Positions 41,249-50,093 of a stretch of DNA of 64,000 nucleotides are shown in pieces (position 1 is the stretch's first letter; each line of letters opens with the position of its first letter). This stretch comes from a bacterium. GTDB lineage: Bacteria; Verrucomicrobiota; Verrucomicrobiia; Limisphaerales; RI-55. The DNA lies in NCBI GenBank assembly GCA_016124235.1, contig WGOC01000002.1:186001-250000 (forward strand). The letters run 5' to 3'. Under the pieces are notes generated by a model, which was given only the letters and a program-made list of their open reading frames with translations, had not been told where the DNA came from and made no database searches. The position numbers and the translations under genes were made by a program.

Positions 41249-42469
41249 TCACGCACCCAGGAAGGCGTCATGGACGACTCGCATGGCGTCCTCGCCGCGG
41301 CTCAATTCGATCACCACGGAAATTTTGATCTCGCTGGTACTGATCATGTCGATGTTGATCTCGTTGGATGCGAGCGTATCAAACATCTTCGCCGCCACGC
41401 CGGAATGACTACGCATGCCGACCCCGACCATCGAGAGTTTGCCAATGCCTTCGTCGGCGAGAATTTCCGCGAAACCAATTTCCGCCTTGAGCGATTCGAG
41501 CTTCTTCAGCGCCTTGGGCAGATCCGGCTTGTCGAGCGTGAAGGAAATGTCCGTCGTCTTTACCCCAGCGCCATGGCTGGACGTTTGCACGATCATGTCG
41601 ACATTCACATTGATCGCCGCGAGCGACTTGAAAATCTTGCTGGCCGCACCCGGATGATCAGGCACCGCCGCAAGCGTCACTTTAGCCTGATTCTTGTCGA
41701 GCGTAACGCCGCGGATGACGACGTTTTCCATGCTTTCGGTTTCTTCTTTCACAATCGTACCTGGGTTGTCATTGAGACTGGAACGAACTTCAAACACGAC
41801 ACCAAATTTCTTGGCAAATTCCACCGATCGGGACTGCATGACCTTCGCGCCAAGGCTGGCCAGCTCGAGCATCTCGTCATACGCGACTTCGTTCAATTTG
41901 CGCGCGGATTTCACGACCCGCGGATCAGCCGTGTAGACGCCGTCGACGTCCGTGTAAATCTGGCAAAGATCCGCGCCCAACGCGGCCGCGAGAGCAATCG
42001 CCGTCAAATCAGAACCACCACGGCCGAGCGTGGTAATGTGACCTTCGTCGGTCTGCCCTTGGAAACCCGCGACGATTACAACATTGCCTTCCTGCAGGAA
42101 CTCATGAATCCGATCGGGACTGATGTTGCGAATCTTGGCTTTCGAATGCACACCGTCCGTTACGATGCCCGCCTGGGCACCCGTGAGCGAGACGGCCGGC
42201 ACTTCCAGGGAATGCAACGCCATTGCCGTGAGCGCGATGGTGGTTTGTTCGCCGGTCGACAGGAGCATGTCCAGCTCGCGCTCGCTGGGTTGCGGGCTGA
42301 TTTCCTTCGCCAGTTTGATCAACCCGTCCGTGACGCCGCTCATCGCGGACACCACCACCACCACCTGGTCACCTTCAGCCCGACACCGCGCTACGCGGCG
42401 GGCAACGTTTTTAATGCGGTCCGGGTTGCCCACCGAAGTGCCGCCATATTTCTGAACGATCAAGGCCAT
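41249..42469 (-). CDS. lysC: Aspartate kinase
   Basis: First step of the lysine, threonine and methionine pathway: phosphorylation of aspartate. 406 residues from ATG 42469 (MALIVQKYGGTSVG, the standard opening). Catalytic domain with VSAMSGVTD, LLSTGEQT, GFQGQTDEGHITTLGRGGSDLTA and YTDVDGVYTADPR, then two ACT domains (from about residue 250: VTLAAVPDHPGAASKIF..., and KLSMVGVGMRSHSGVAAKMF...), so probably feedback-regulated by lysine or threonine. Convergent with the CxxCH gene (22-base gap). The neighbouring tssG is upstream on the same strand. Confidence 0.96.
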   Translation of the reverse strand: MALIVQKYGGTSVGNPDRIKNVARRVARCRAEGDQVVVVVSAMSGVTDGLIKLAKEISPQPSERELDMLLSTGEQTTIALTAMALHSLEVPAVSLTGAQAGIVTDGVHSKAKIRNISPDRIHEFLQEGNVVIVAGFQGQTDEGHITTLGRGGSDLTAIALAAALGADLCQIYTDVDGVYTADPRVVKSARKLNEVAYDEMLELASLGAKVMQSRSVEFAKKFGVVFEVRSSLNDNPGTIVKEETESMENVVIRGVTLDKNQAKVTLAAVPDHPGAASKIFKSLAAINVNVDMIVQTSSHGAGVKTTDISFTLDKPDLPKALKKLESLKAEIGFAEILADEGIGKLSMVGVGMRSHSGVAAKMFDTLASNEINIDMISTSEIKISVVIELSRGEDAMRVVHDAFLGA

Positions 42470-42583
42470 AGCCGTACAAGAAAGCGGGAATACAGAGGAC
42501 AAGCCGCCCACGCGTCAAGCGGCAACACGATGAAATCCGGATAGTTCGGAATGAAAAATGGACGCCAGCCCTTCGCAAGGAAC

Positions 42584-43612
42584 TCAGTTGACCGCCGTGG
42601 GATCGACAACAATGTCCTCGGCGTCGTGGTCAAACTCGGCCGTCTTGAGCCAGGTCGTCCACCCCAACCGGCCTGATTTTCCGAGTTGAATTGTGGGAAC
42701 TTCCTCGCGCTTCAAAATCATCTGCACATCCCACGTGAATTGGTCACCGGCGTAGAATTTCACAAAGTCGCGCAGGCGACCGAACGATCCATCACCGGGC
42801 AGCAACCGTTCCAGATCCGCCAGTCGCATCGGACCCAGGCGCAAACGAAAATGCAACTGGCTCACCCAAACGCGTGAACCAACAATCGCGGTCTGCCCGA
42901 GCGCGCAACAATCCGGCGATTTGCCGAGGCGACACTGATATTCGTCTGGCAAATTCATCCAGCGTCCGACGAACGGCAGCAGCTCTGTTTGCACTCCGAA
43001 GAAGTCGGCAACAATGGCCGCCAGACCTTCGGCATTCCGCGATTGCTGCACAAACCGGCCGGCATAGAAAAGCTTCGCCACATCCGGCACCCGATCCCGT
43101 TCCCAAAACGATTCACCGCCCAGCCCGATCAGCGACCCGACATATTCCTCCCAGTGGGTGTCCTCGGGCCGATCCATGTCCACCGCCTTGTTGGCATCCG
43201 CCCAGGCCCGGAAAAACATCGACGCCAGCCGATGATGAAACACGTTGCAAAACGCGGTGAAGGTCTTGTCGCCGTGGTGAATGATCCGGTCGTATGCGTA
43301 TTCGGTCAGGCAAAGCGGCAACGCGCCATTCGGGCCGAACACACCAAAGTGGCGTGAGAACAACGACGGCGACCGGTCCGGATCATCGGGATGACGTTGC
43401 AGCGCCTCCAACGTGGAAGGCGCAAAATCCAAAGCCGGACTTTGCGCAAAACGAACAGGATCCTGGGCCAGCGAAAGGGAATGGCCGATGCGCGGCCGGT
43501 CCTTGAAGACTGCCTGCAGGCAGCGGACGGCTTCAAAGAAATCGAACCGCGTCGGATCGGCCGCCAGTTCCTCGATCAAAGGATGGGACGCGTTCCCAGC
43601 TGGGCTGGCCAT
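42584..43612 (-). CDS. tssG: Type VI secretion baseplate protein TssG
   Basis: 342 residues; last gene of the type VI cluster. Opening DPTRFDFFEAVRCLQA and later LRLGPMRLADLERLLPGDGSFGRLRDFVKFY are recognisable for the TssG/ImpH/VasB family. In the baseplate wedge TssG joins TssE and two TssF. Start overlaps the 3' end of tssF by 37 bases. The gene behind it on the same strand is lysC, not clpV (tssH), which often follows tssG. Confidence 0.93.
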   Translation of the reverse strand: MASPAGNASHPLIEELAADPTRFDFFEAVRCLQAVFKDRPRIGHSLSLAQDPVRFAQSPALDFAPSTLEALQRHPDDPDRSPSLFSRHFGVFGPNGALPLCLTEYAYDRIIHHGDKTFTAFCNVFHHRLASMFFRAWADANKAVDMDRPEDTHWEEYVGSLIGLGGESFWERDRVPDVAKLFYAGRFVQQSRNAEGLAAIVADFFGVQTELLPFVGRWMNLPDEYQCRLGKSPDCCALGQTAIVGSRVWVSQLHFRLRLGPMRLADLERLLPGDGSFGRLRDFVKFYAGDQFTWDVQMILKREEVPTIQLGKSGRLGWTTWLKTAEFDHDAEDIVVDPTAVN

Positions 43613-45486
43613 CGCATGATCTCCTTTCGCTGTTGCGTGGTGATGACGGTTTCAACGAATGAATTCAGCGCGACATACCGCGCGAAAAATCGTTCCAGCA
43701 CCGCGCCCAAAACAAAGACTCCCTGGCCTTCGAACGAATTCTCATCCATCTGCACAGTCACTTCGAGTCCGCGTCCAAAGGTGATCGGGCCGGCGGACGG
43801 TATGCGACGGACGATGGACTTGTGAGTCACATGACGGACACCGTCGATTTGTTTCAACGTCTGGCGATCCGAAGGGTCCGCATACAGTCGGAGAATCTCG
43901 CGCAGTGCGTCGGCTCCCGCCTCCGCCCCTTTGTCCAGCAGGGAGAAGTAATTGAGGGAAAGGTGACTGACGAGCCGCCAGGCAAAACGACCGGACGCCA
44001 CTTGCGGTTTGTCGACCTGTTGACCGGCGAGCACCAGGCTGGGGCATGGCAACGTCGGGCCACTGATGATGCGGATCGTGGTCACAGGTGCGCTCACGTC
44101 CATGTTGAAGTCCGATCGACCAACGCCTTTGACCATTTGGATGGGCAGATGACGGTTGGTGCACCAGGCCTTAATGCCCAGCTGCTTCAGGTCCGGGCTG
44201 TGCGGCGCCATGTCGGCATCCACCAACGAAAGGTAAACATCTGTTCCCGCGTAAGATGACCGTCGACCCGATTGGCGCTCGCGATCACTGAATAATCTGG
44301 GCACGCGCTGGAGCGTGTAAAAGCACGACGTTTCCAGATCGGTATCGCGCGCCTGATAAAAAGGTAGAAACGGCCGTTCCATGTCCGGCGTTTCACCAAA
44401 GCCGGTGACCGCTTCCAGTCGGTAGACCTCGAAGTCCAGCGGCCGGTTCCGATCCGGCACAATATGGTGTTCGGAAAAACGATGGCTCAACAAAATGCGA
44501 TCGAGTGTCTTGGGAAACAGATTAACGACCGGCGTGCAGAACAAATCAAAACAGCCCGTATCCACCCGACCCTCAAGCCGGTGATCGGCTTCGTCGAGAC
44601 CGATGATGATATCCACTTCATCGTCGGTCACCGATTCCCAAGCCGATTGGAAATCCCGCAGTTCAAAAAACAAGAATCGCTGTGGAAACGCAAAATACTC
44701 CCGCAACAAACGATAACCCTCGAAACCACGTGGACTGCCCGGCAAGAGCGCCTGGTCTTCATCAAAACCCGAACGCCGAATCGTCGTTGCCGGCAGGACG
44801 GTTCCTGACTTCTTGCGTTCGCCGGCGGCGCGAATGATCACGCACGACTTGTTGGCGAGAATCTGCTCGTAGATCTGGCCAGGTATTTCGTCGGCGCCCC
44901 GGAGGTGAAACGTCAAAGGGTCGGCAATGATTTCCCGGAAAGGATTGGGAATGGTCTTTTTGAGCCGGATGCGAAATGCCGCCCGCAACCCCAGTTCGGG
45001 CGGCAGGTTGAGTTCCGCCAGATCGCGCGTGTAATATCGCGCTTCGGTGACTTCCAACGGCAGCAAGCGGACTTCATGCGCGGTGGAAAACGTGCAGGCG
45101 GTGCGGTCTCCTTTTCCCAATTGGCTGCGCAGCAGAGTTCCTCGCGGAATTGCCACGCCACCCGCGAGGGCCGCCTCGGATTCCTGCGGCTCAAATTTCA
45201 CGATCGCCATTGAAGGCACCGGGCACAGGTAGTCGGGATAAACCGTCTCGATCAACCCCTGGATGAAGCGGGGAAACTCGGCGTCCAGCTTCAGATGAAC
45301 GCGTGCGGCGAGAAACGCAAACGCCTCGAGCAATCGTTCGACGTAGGGATCCGGACAGGCGTCCTTGGCATCCTGATCCAAGGCGAGGCGACCCGCGATC
45401 TTGGGATAGTCGCGCGCGAATTCGGCGGCCGTTTCGCGCACATGCCGCAGCTCGGTGTTGTAAAGTTCGAGCAACCGTCTATCCAT
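43576..45486 (-). CDS. tssF: Type VI secretion baseplate protein TssF
   Basis: 636 residues, the normal size for TssF/ImpG/VasA. Characteristic opening: LLELYNTELRHVRETAAEFARDYPKIAGRL, then DPYVERLLEAFAFLAARVHLKLDAEFPRF, and YPDYLCPVPSMAIV near residue 95. Forms the baseplate wedge with TssG and TssE. Starts 8 bases inside the end of tssE and overlaps tssG by 37 bases, so translation of the three is probably coupled. Confidence 0.95.
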   Translation of the reverse strand: MDRRLLELYNTELRHVRETAAEFARDYPKIAGRLALDQDAKDACPDPYVERLLEAFAFLAARVHLKLDAEFPRFIQGLIETVYPDYLCPVPSMAIVKFEPQESEAALAGGVAIPRGTLLRSQLGKGDRTACTFSTAHEVRLLPLEVTEARYYTRDLAELNLPPELGLRAAFRIRLKKTIPNPFREIIADPLTFHLRGADEIPGQIYEQILANKSCVIIRAAGERKKSGTVLPATTIRRSGFDEDQALLPGSPRGFEGYRLLREYFAFPQRFLFFELRDFQSAWESVTDDEVDIIIGLDEADHRLEGRVDTGCFDLFCTPVVNLFPKTLDRILLSHRFSEHHIVPDRNRPLDFEVYRLEAVTGFGETPDMERPFLPFYQARDTDLETSCFYTLQRVPRLFSDRERQSGRRSSYAGTDVYLSLVDADMAPHSPDLKQLGIKAWCTNRHLPIQMVKGVGRSDFNMDVSAPVTTIRIISGPTLPCPSLVLAGQQVDKPQVASGRFAWRLVSHLSLNYFSLLDKGAEAGADALREILRLYADPSDRQTLKQIDGVRHVTHKSIVRRIPSAGPITFGRGLEVTVQMDENSFEGQGVFVLGAVLERFFARYVALNSFVETVITTQQRKEIMRWPAQLGTRPIL

Positions 45487-45979
45487 TGCCCGAATCTCCC
45501 AGCATGCAGATTCCGGTTTCCAGATCGACCGTGGTTTTCACATGAAGTTGTTCCGGCAGTGGATTGGCCCAAAGATCCCCTTCGATCTCAAAGCTCACAA
45601 CGTTGCGTTCCTGACTCGCGTGAACGGAGAGCGACCGGGCGGAAACCCGCGGCTCGAACACCGTCAATGCGGCTGCCAAGTCTCCCTGCAACTGCTGCAT
45701 GTCGGGCGCCGCCAGACCGGTCAATTGGCGGACACCATAATTCAACACCGACCGCCAAACTTCAGGATAGTCCCGCAGATTGATGGCGTCCTCCCCGGGC
45801 ATTTGCGGAAATGCACTGGTGTTGAACAGCCATTCCAAGTCGCGTAATACGCCCTTGCGATACCGCTGATGAGAAATCACGCGTTGGGAACGGGCCTCTT
45901 CCTTCGCCTCCGGCTGGTCGTCCGTCAACCGATCCAGCAAGCAGGGTTGCAGCTTTTCGATGGGCGTGTGCTCCGCCAT
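45479..45979 (-). CDS. tssE: Type VI secretion baseplate protein TssE (gp25-like)
   Basis: 166 residues with the phage T4 gp25-like lysozyme-fold domain: the conserved VLRDLEWLFNTSAFP, DYPEVWRSVLNYGV and a C-terminal LEVKTTVDLETG-type strand segment (LHVKTTVDLETGICM). TssE links baseplate and sheath. Starts 5 bases after tagJ and overlaps tssF by 8 bases. Confidence 0.92.
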   Translation of the reverse strand: MAEHTPIEKLQPCLLDRLTDDQPEAKEEARSQRVISHQRYRKGVLRDLEWLFNTSAFPQMPGEDAINLRDYPEVWRSVLNYGVRQLTGLAAPDMQQLQGDLAAALTVFEPRVSARSLSVHASQERNVVSFEIEGDLWANPLPEQLHVKTTVDLETGICMLGDSGNG

Positions 45980-45984
45980 GGTGC

Positions 45985-46785
45985 TCAGGCGATGGGCGCC
46001 GGGTTCATTTCAATCAACGTTATTTCAAGCAGAGGATGATCACCCAGATCGGAGGTCAGCATTCGTTGACCGAGGCCCAGCCATGTCTCCGACGGTTGCT
46101 CCATCCAGTCCGTGCGCCGGGCCAACTTGAGGGCATGGTCATCGCTTTTCTCGGTGCCGGGATAGCGAACTGGAATGTGGCCGGACACAGCACCACCATT
46201 CGTCCAAGTGAAACGCGCCGGCAACCAGACCAAATCACGCAGGTCGCTTGGCTTCTCCAATTCCACCTTTTGAATGCGGACCAAAGGAACCCAGAAATAT
46301 TTCCCTTCGATAAACGCCTCCAACACCGGCCCCAACCGCGAGTCAGCATCCGCCAGCCAGGCAAACGCCTGTCCATTAATCTGCCCCGGACTTTCCGGCG
46401 CCGCGTCAAAGGCCTGATTGCGCAAGGCCGCCGCCGCTTCGAATTCACCGCGCGAGACATGGACATTGGCTTGAATCAGCCAGCCGACCCAATCCATTGG
46501 CTCACCGAAGACCAGTGGCGACCGACTTCCTGCAAAGACCTCGCGCCGCAGCAATTCGCAGGCGACGACCGGCCGAAAAATCTGCGCGAGCATCATGGAA
46601 TCGGCATCCAGACTCGCCAGCACCTGAAGCTGGTTGAGGGATTTGTCGAGGCGTCCCAACACGGCCTCCAGCTGGAAGAGATAACGTCGCAGCGCCTGAT
46701 CATCAGGTTTGCTGCGAATCTCCGTTTGCAGTGACTTCAGCGCTTCATCCAGTTTTCCAGCGCGTAATAGTTCGGCCGATGTCAT
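45985..46785 (-). CDS. tagJ: Type VI secretion accessory protein TagJ/ImpE
   Basis: 266 residues of the ImpE family: an N-terminal TPR-like helical part (SAELLRAGKLDEALKSLQTEIRSKPDDQALR) and a C-terminal beta-rich domain (LRDLVWLPARFTWTNGGAVSGHIPVRYPGTE). In T6SS of the TagJ-containing group the protein binds the sheath subunit TssB and is thought to help ClpV-driven sheath recycling. Its presence predicts that a ClpV should exist somewhere in the genome. Follows hcp after an 80-base gap holding a strong hairpin. Confidence 0.93.
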   Translation of the reverse strand: MTSAELLRAGKLDEALKSLQTEIRSKPDDQALRRYLFQLEAVLGRLDKSLNQLQVLASLDADSMMLAQIFRPVVACELLRREVFAGSRSPLVFGEPMDWVGWLIQANVHVSRGEFEAAAALRNQAFDAAPESPGQINGQAFAWLADADSRLGPVLEAFIEGKYFWVPLVRIQKVELEKPSDLRDLVWLPARFTWTNGGAVSGHIPVRYPGTEKSDDHALKLARRTDWMEQPSETWLGLGQRMLTSDLGDHPLLEITLIEMNPAPIA

Positions 46786-46796
46786 AGGGCAGATAC

Positions 46797-46826
46797 GAAC
46801 CTGGCCGGCAACGGCCGGCCAGGTTC
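46797..46826 (-). terminator. Strong hairpin between hcp and tagJ
   Basis: Perfect 13-bp stem (GAACCTGGCCGGC with its complement) and a 4-base loop, about 40 bases after the hcp stop. No T run follows on the minus strand, so it is more likely a partial terminator or an mRNA-stabilising structure than a full stop. It would allow higher hcp than tagJ-tssEFG levels. Confidence 0.6.
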
Positions 46827-46865
46827 ACGTAATTGGACTCTTTTTCCGAAACCAACCAAGGTGAA

Positions 46866-47351
46866 TCAACCACCCTTATTGGTCTTGAGATCCCAGTGCG
46901 TTTTCACGACCGGAGCGAGGCCGCCTTTCTCCGTTTGCGGGAAGTACTCAAATTCAATCTTTGAAAAATTGAATGAGATCTGGTCCACCGGCACCACATC
47001 TCCAGTTGAACCACCGGTTTGGTACGAGGAGATAAGCAGGTTGCTGAACTTAATCTTGAGGTATTCCTGCTGTTCCTTGCCCGCCTTTCGGCAAACCAGC
47101 ATTGCGTCGGCGATGTGTTCGCCGTTGGCGCAGGCCAGCATCAGCTTCGGGCTGGCTTTATTGACATTCATGACAAAGTGAAAGTCCTGCATGCTCACTT
47201 TGCCGGCACCACCGCCGCCACCGAAGGAAGAACTACCGGCCTGGGTCTCACCCCAGCTCCAGGACAACAAATCAATTTCGTTCTTGTGTTTGTCGTCAGT
47301 CGACTCGCCTTCGATGGTGGCGATTTTAAGGAAGTAATCTACGGCCGCCAT
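46866..47351 (-). CDS. hcp: Type VI secretion tube protein Hcp
   Basis: 161 residues; Hcp hexamers stack to form the inner tube expelled by the T6SS. Opening AAVDYFLKIATIEGESTDDKHKNEIDLLSWSWGE is typical. There is a glycine-rich loop (GSSSFGGGGGAGK, about 39-51), and the C-terminal strands VPVDQISFNFSKIEFEYFPQ complete the barrel. Follows tssC after 106 bases and precedes a strong hairpin, an arrangement compatible with its usual high expression. Confidence 0.94.
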   Translation of the reverse strand: MAAVDYFLKIATIEGESTDDKHKNEIDLLSWSWGETQAGSSSFGGGGGAGKVSMQDFHFVMNVNKASPKLMLACANGEHIADAMLVCRKAGKEQQEYLKIKFSNLLISSYQTGGSTGDVVPVDQISFNFSKIEFEYFPQTEKGGLAPVVKTHWDLKTNKGG

Positions 47352-47457
47352 ATAGTTTGATCTTTGCTCCGGATTCCGTGCCCGATAACCGGATGGTCAT
47401 TTTGTGTCTGGTGGCAGGCGGCACGCACCCACCATTTTCTATCGCCTTTCAAATTCC

Positions 47458-48948
47458 TCAACCACCACCTTTGGCCGACGGCAACTTCGACACGAGTCGG
47501 AGCGATACCGTCAAACCTTCCAGTTGATAATGCGGCCGGAGGAAAAACTTGGAAGTGTAGTATCCCGGGTTGCCCTTTACTTCCGCGACTTCCACCTGCG
47601 CTTCCGCCAGCGGATGACGGGCCTTCACTTCTTCAGAGGACTTCGAATCGCAAGTGTATTGGCTGATCCATTTGTTGAGCCAGGATTCCATGTCAGCCCG
47701 TTCCTTGAACGAACCGATCTTATCGCGAACCATGCACTTCAGGTAGTGGGCAAACCGGCAAGTCGCAAACAGATACGGCATCCGCGCGCCGAGATTCGCA
47801 TTGGCGGTCGCATCCGGATCATCATAAACAGCCGGCTTGTGGAGCGATTGCGCCCCCATGAACACCGCATAGTCGGTATTCTTGTAATGCGATAGCGGCA
47901 TGAAACCGTTCTTCGCGAGCTCCGCCTCACGCCGGTCAGTAATGGCGATTTCGGTGGGGCACTTCATATCGACACCACCGTCATCAGTCGGGAACGAATG
48001 CACCGGCAAGCCCTCGACCATGCCGCCAGATTCGGCGCCACGAATGCGCGCACACCAACCGTAGAGTTTGAAAGCCCGGGTGATGTTCACACCCATCGCG
48101 TAGGCAGCGTTGGACCAGACGTACTTGTTGTGGTCGGCGCCCTCCGTGTCCTCTTCGAAGTTGAACTCCTCTACCGGACTGGTCTTCGAACCGTACGGAA
48201 TACGCGAAAGAAACCGTGGCATCGTGAGTCCAATGTAGCGGGCATCGTCCGATTCACGCAATGAACGCCACGAAGCGTACTCGGCGGTTCCGAAAATCTT
48301 CGTCAAATCACGCGGGTTGCTCAGTTCCTGCCAGGAATCCATGCCCAAAAGCGTTGGCGCGGCGGCGGCGAAAAACGGCGCGTGGGCGGCCGAAGCGATC
48401 TGCCCGATGTTGCCCAGCATTTTGACGTCTTCCGGCGAGTGATCGAAGTGATAATCACCGATCAACGTACCGTAGGGCTGGCCACCGGGTGAACCGAATT
48501 CTTCTTCGTACAACTTCTTGAAGATCGGGCTCTGGTCCCAGGCCGTGCCCTCAAATTTCTTGAGCGTCTTCTTCAGATCATTCTTTGAAATGTTGAGCAC
48601 CCGGATCTTCAGCATTTCGTCGGTCTCCGTGTTGTTGACGAAATGGTGCAATCCACGCCACGTGCCTTCCAACGCCTTGAAGTCCTCATGATGCATGATC
48701 AGATTGATCTGCTCGGAGAGCTTCTTGTCGATTTCCGCGATCATCGCCGAGATCGACTTGATGGCGTCATTGGAAATGAGCTTGGTCGAACCCAGCGCCT
48801 GCTCGGCGAGCGTGCGGACGGCTGTCTGTACGGCCGACTGCTTCTGCACGTCGCGCGCTTTGAATTCCTTGTTCAGCAGCGATTCAAATTCGCTGACTTC
48901 CATTGTGGCGCCGGATGCGCCTGCGGCTTCAGCTTCGGGAGGCATCAT
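47458..48948 (-). CDS. tssC: Type VI secretion sheath large subunit TssC
   Basis: 496 residues, normal for TssC/VipB. Family landmarks: LEGTWRGLHHFVNNTETDEMLKIRVLN, YGTLIGDYHFDH (about 160-171), PFFAAAAPTLLGMDSW, ESDDARYIGLTMPRFLSRIPYG, and the C-terminal YYTSKFFLRPHYQLEGLTVSLRLVSKLP. Forms the contractile sheath with TssB. Starts 21 bases after tssB. Confidence 0.96.
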   Translation of the reverse strand: MMPPEAEAAGASGATMEVSEFESLLNKEFKARDVQKQSAVQTAVRTLAEQALGSTKLISNDAIKSISAMIAEIDKKLSEQINLIMHHEDFKALEGTWRGLHHFVNNTETDEMLKIRVLNISKNDLKKTLKKFEGTAWDQSPIFKKLYEEEFGSPGGQPYGTLIGDYHFDHSPEDVKMLGNIGQIASAAHAPFFAAAAPTLLGMDSWQELSNPRDLTKIFGTAEYASWRSLRESDDARYIGLTMPRFLSRIPYGSKTSPVEEFNFEEDTEGADHNKYVWSNAAYAMGVNITRAFKLYGWCARIRGAESGGMVEGLPVHSFPTDDGGVDMKCPTEIAITDRREAELAKNGFMPLSHYKNTDYAVFMGAQSLHKPAVYDDPDATANANLGARMPYLFATCRFAHYLKCMVRDKIGSFKERADMESWLNKWISQYTCDSKSSEEVKARHPLAEAQVEVAEVKGNPGYYTSKFFLRPHYQLEGLTVSLRLVSKLPSAKGGG

Positions 48949-48969
48949 GGTTCAAATTCGGGATAAGGT

Positions 48970-49485
48970 TCAGGAAGCGGACTCGGAGTCGGCGGGCTTC
49001 GGAGCGGCAGTGAGTGACTTCATCAGGTCCGGATCATTCAACAGCTTACCGACCAGTGATTCAGCCCCGTCCTTGCCGTCCATGTAAGTCAGCAGGTTTG
49101 CCAGTTCCGTCCGGGCCTGCAGGAGTTTGTTGAGCGAGTCGACCTTGCGGGCGATGGCCGCCGGCGAAAAGTCGTCCATGCTTTCGAACGTAACGTCGAC
49201 GCTCATGTTACCTTCGCCGGTAAGTGTGTTGGGAACTTGAAACGCAACTCGCGGTTTCGAGGCCTTCAATCGTTCGTCAAAGTTGTCGACGTCAATCTCC
49301 AGGAACTTGCGATCACCCACCGGCGGCAGGACTTCAGAAGGCTTGCCGGACAAATCCGCCATCACACCGGCAACGAATGGCAGCTCAACTTTCTTTTCCG
49401 CGCCGTAAAGCTCAACATCATACTCAATCTGCACGCGGGGAGCCCGGTTTCGGGCGACAAATTTTTGACTGCTCGCTTTCGCCAT
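48970..49485 (-). CDS. tssB: Type VI secretion sheath small subunit TssB
   Basis: 171 residues; first gene of the cluster. N-terminal KFVARNRAPRVQIEYDVELYGAEKKVELPFVAGVMADLSG is diagnostic of TssB/VipA. The C-terminal helical part (RTELANLLTYMDGKDGAESLVGKLL) is the usual sheath and ClpV/TagJ interaction region. A 257-base spacer precedes it and should hold the operon promoter. Confidence 0.96.
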   Translation of the reverse strand: MAKASSQKFVARNRAPRVQIEYDVELYGAEKKVELPFVAGVMADLSGKPSEVLPPVGDRKFLEIDVDNFDERLKASKPRVAFQVPNTLTGEGNMSVDVTFESMDDFSPAAIARKVDSLNKLLQARTELANLLTYMDGKDGAESLVGKLLNDPDLMKSLTAAPKPADSESAS

Positions 49486-49742
49486 ATTTAAAGCCTTTAG
49501 AAGATTGTGTGATGCCGACAGTAGGTAAACAGATTGAAGAGTGTCAAGCGTTCGCTAGGAAACGAAGCGAGTAAACCGGCGGCACTCAATATTCCCTGAA
49601 TTCAGTTACGCTAATTCGCGCCCGTGTGCGAAATTTTCGTCAGTAAACGCGGCCAGGAATTCTGGAGGACGTCAGCGTTGATGCGTGACCAACGCACCCC
49701 ATTAGAGCCGTTCGTCGAGAATTACATTGGCAACGGAGAATC

Positions 49743-50093
49743 TCATGGAACGTGCAGGCATTCTTCCAAGCGGGCGCGCAGCAGATCGACCAAATCCGGT
49801 TCCATGAATTGGTAGTCATCAGGCACATCGAGACAATGAACCGGTTTGCCATTCAATAAATCGCCAAACATTGCCCGCAGTCGTCGGGCGTGTCGGTGTT
49901 CCATGACGACGATGACATCGGCCCAGGCAATGAGGCGATCATTCACGCGCACTCGCGCGGCCGCTTCGGTTCCCGCCGAACGGCCCTGAAATCCCGGCAT
50001 GGTGTTGATCACCCGCTCCGCCGTAGGGCTTCGCCATTGATTACGGCTGCAAATCGCAAGCACCCTGACCGGTCCTGCCGAATACGTGTTCAA
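49743..50093 (-). CDS. Low-molecular-weight protein tyrosine phosphatase-like protein
   Basis: 116 residues. The P-loop CSRNQWRS (C15 to R21, the C-x5-R signature) near the N-terminus and the downstream strand pattern place it in a short LMW-PTP-like family. A candidate general acid lies in CLDVPDDYQF, though it lacks the standard DP motif. The start is probably the TTG that overlaps the stop of the antiporter gene (TTGA), implying coupling. GTG codons further in are alternatives. Role probably dephosphorylation of a protein or arsenate-like compound; not determinable. Confidence 0.75.
   Translation of the reverse strand: MNTYSAGPVRVLAICSRNQWRSPTAERVINTMPGFQGRSAGTEAAARVRVNDRLIAWADVIVVMEHRHARRLRAMFGDLLNGKPVHCLDVPDDYQFMEPDLVDLLRARLEECLHVP

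Noticed and set aside
41270..42544. 424-residue plus-strand frame
   Set aside because: Complement of aspartate kinase, which has all its family motifs on the minus strand.
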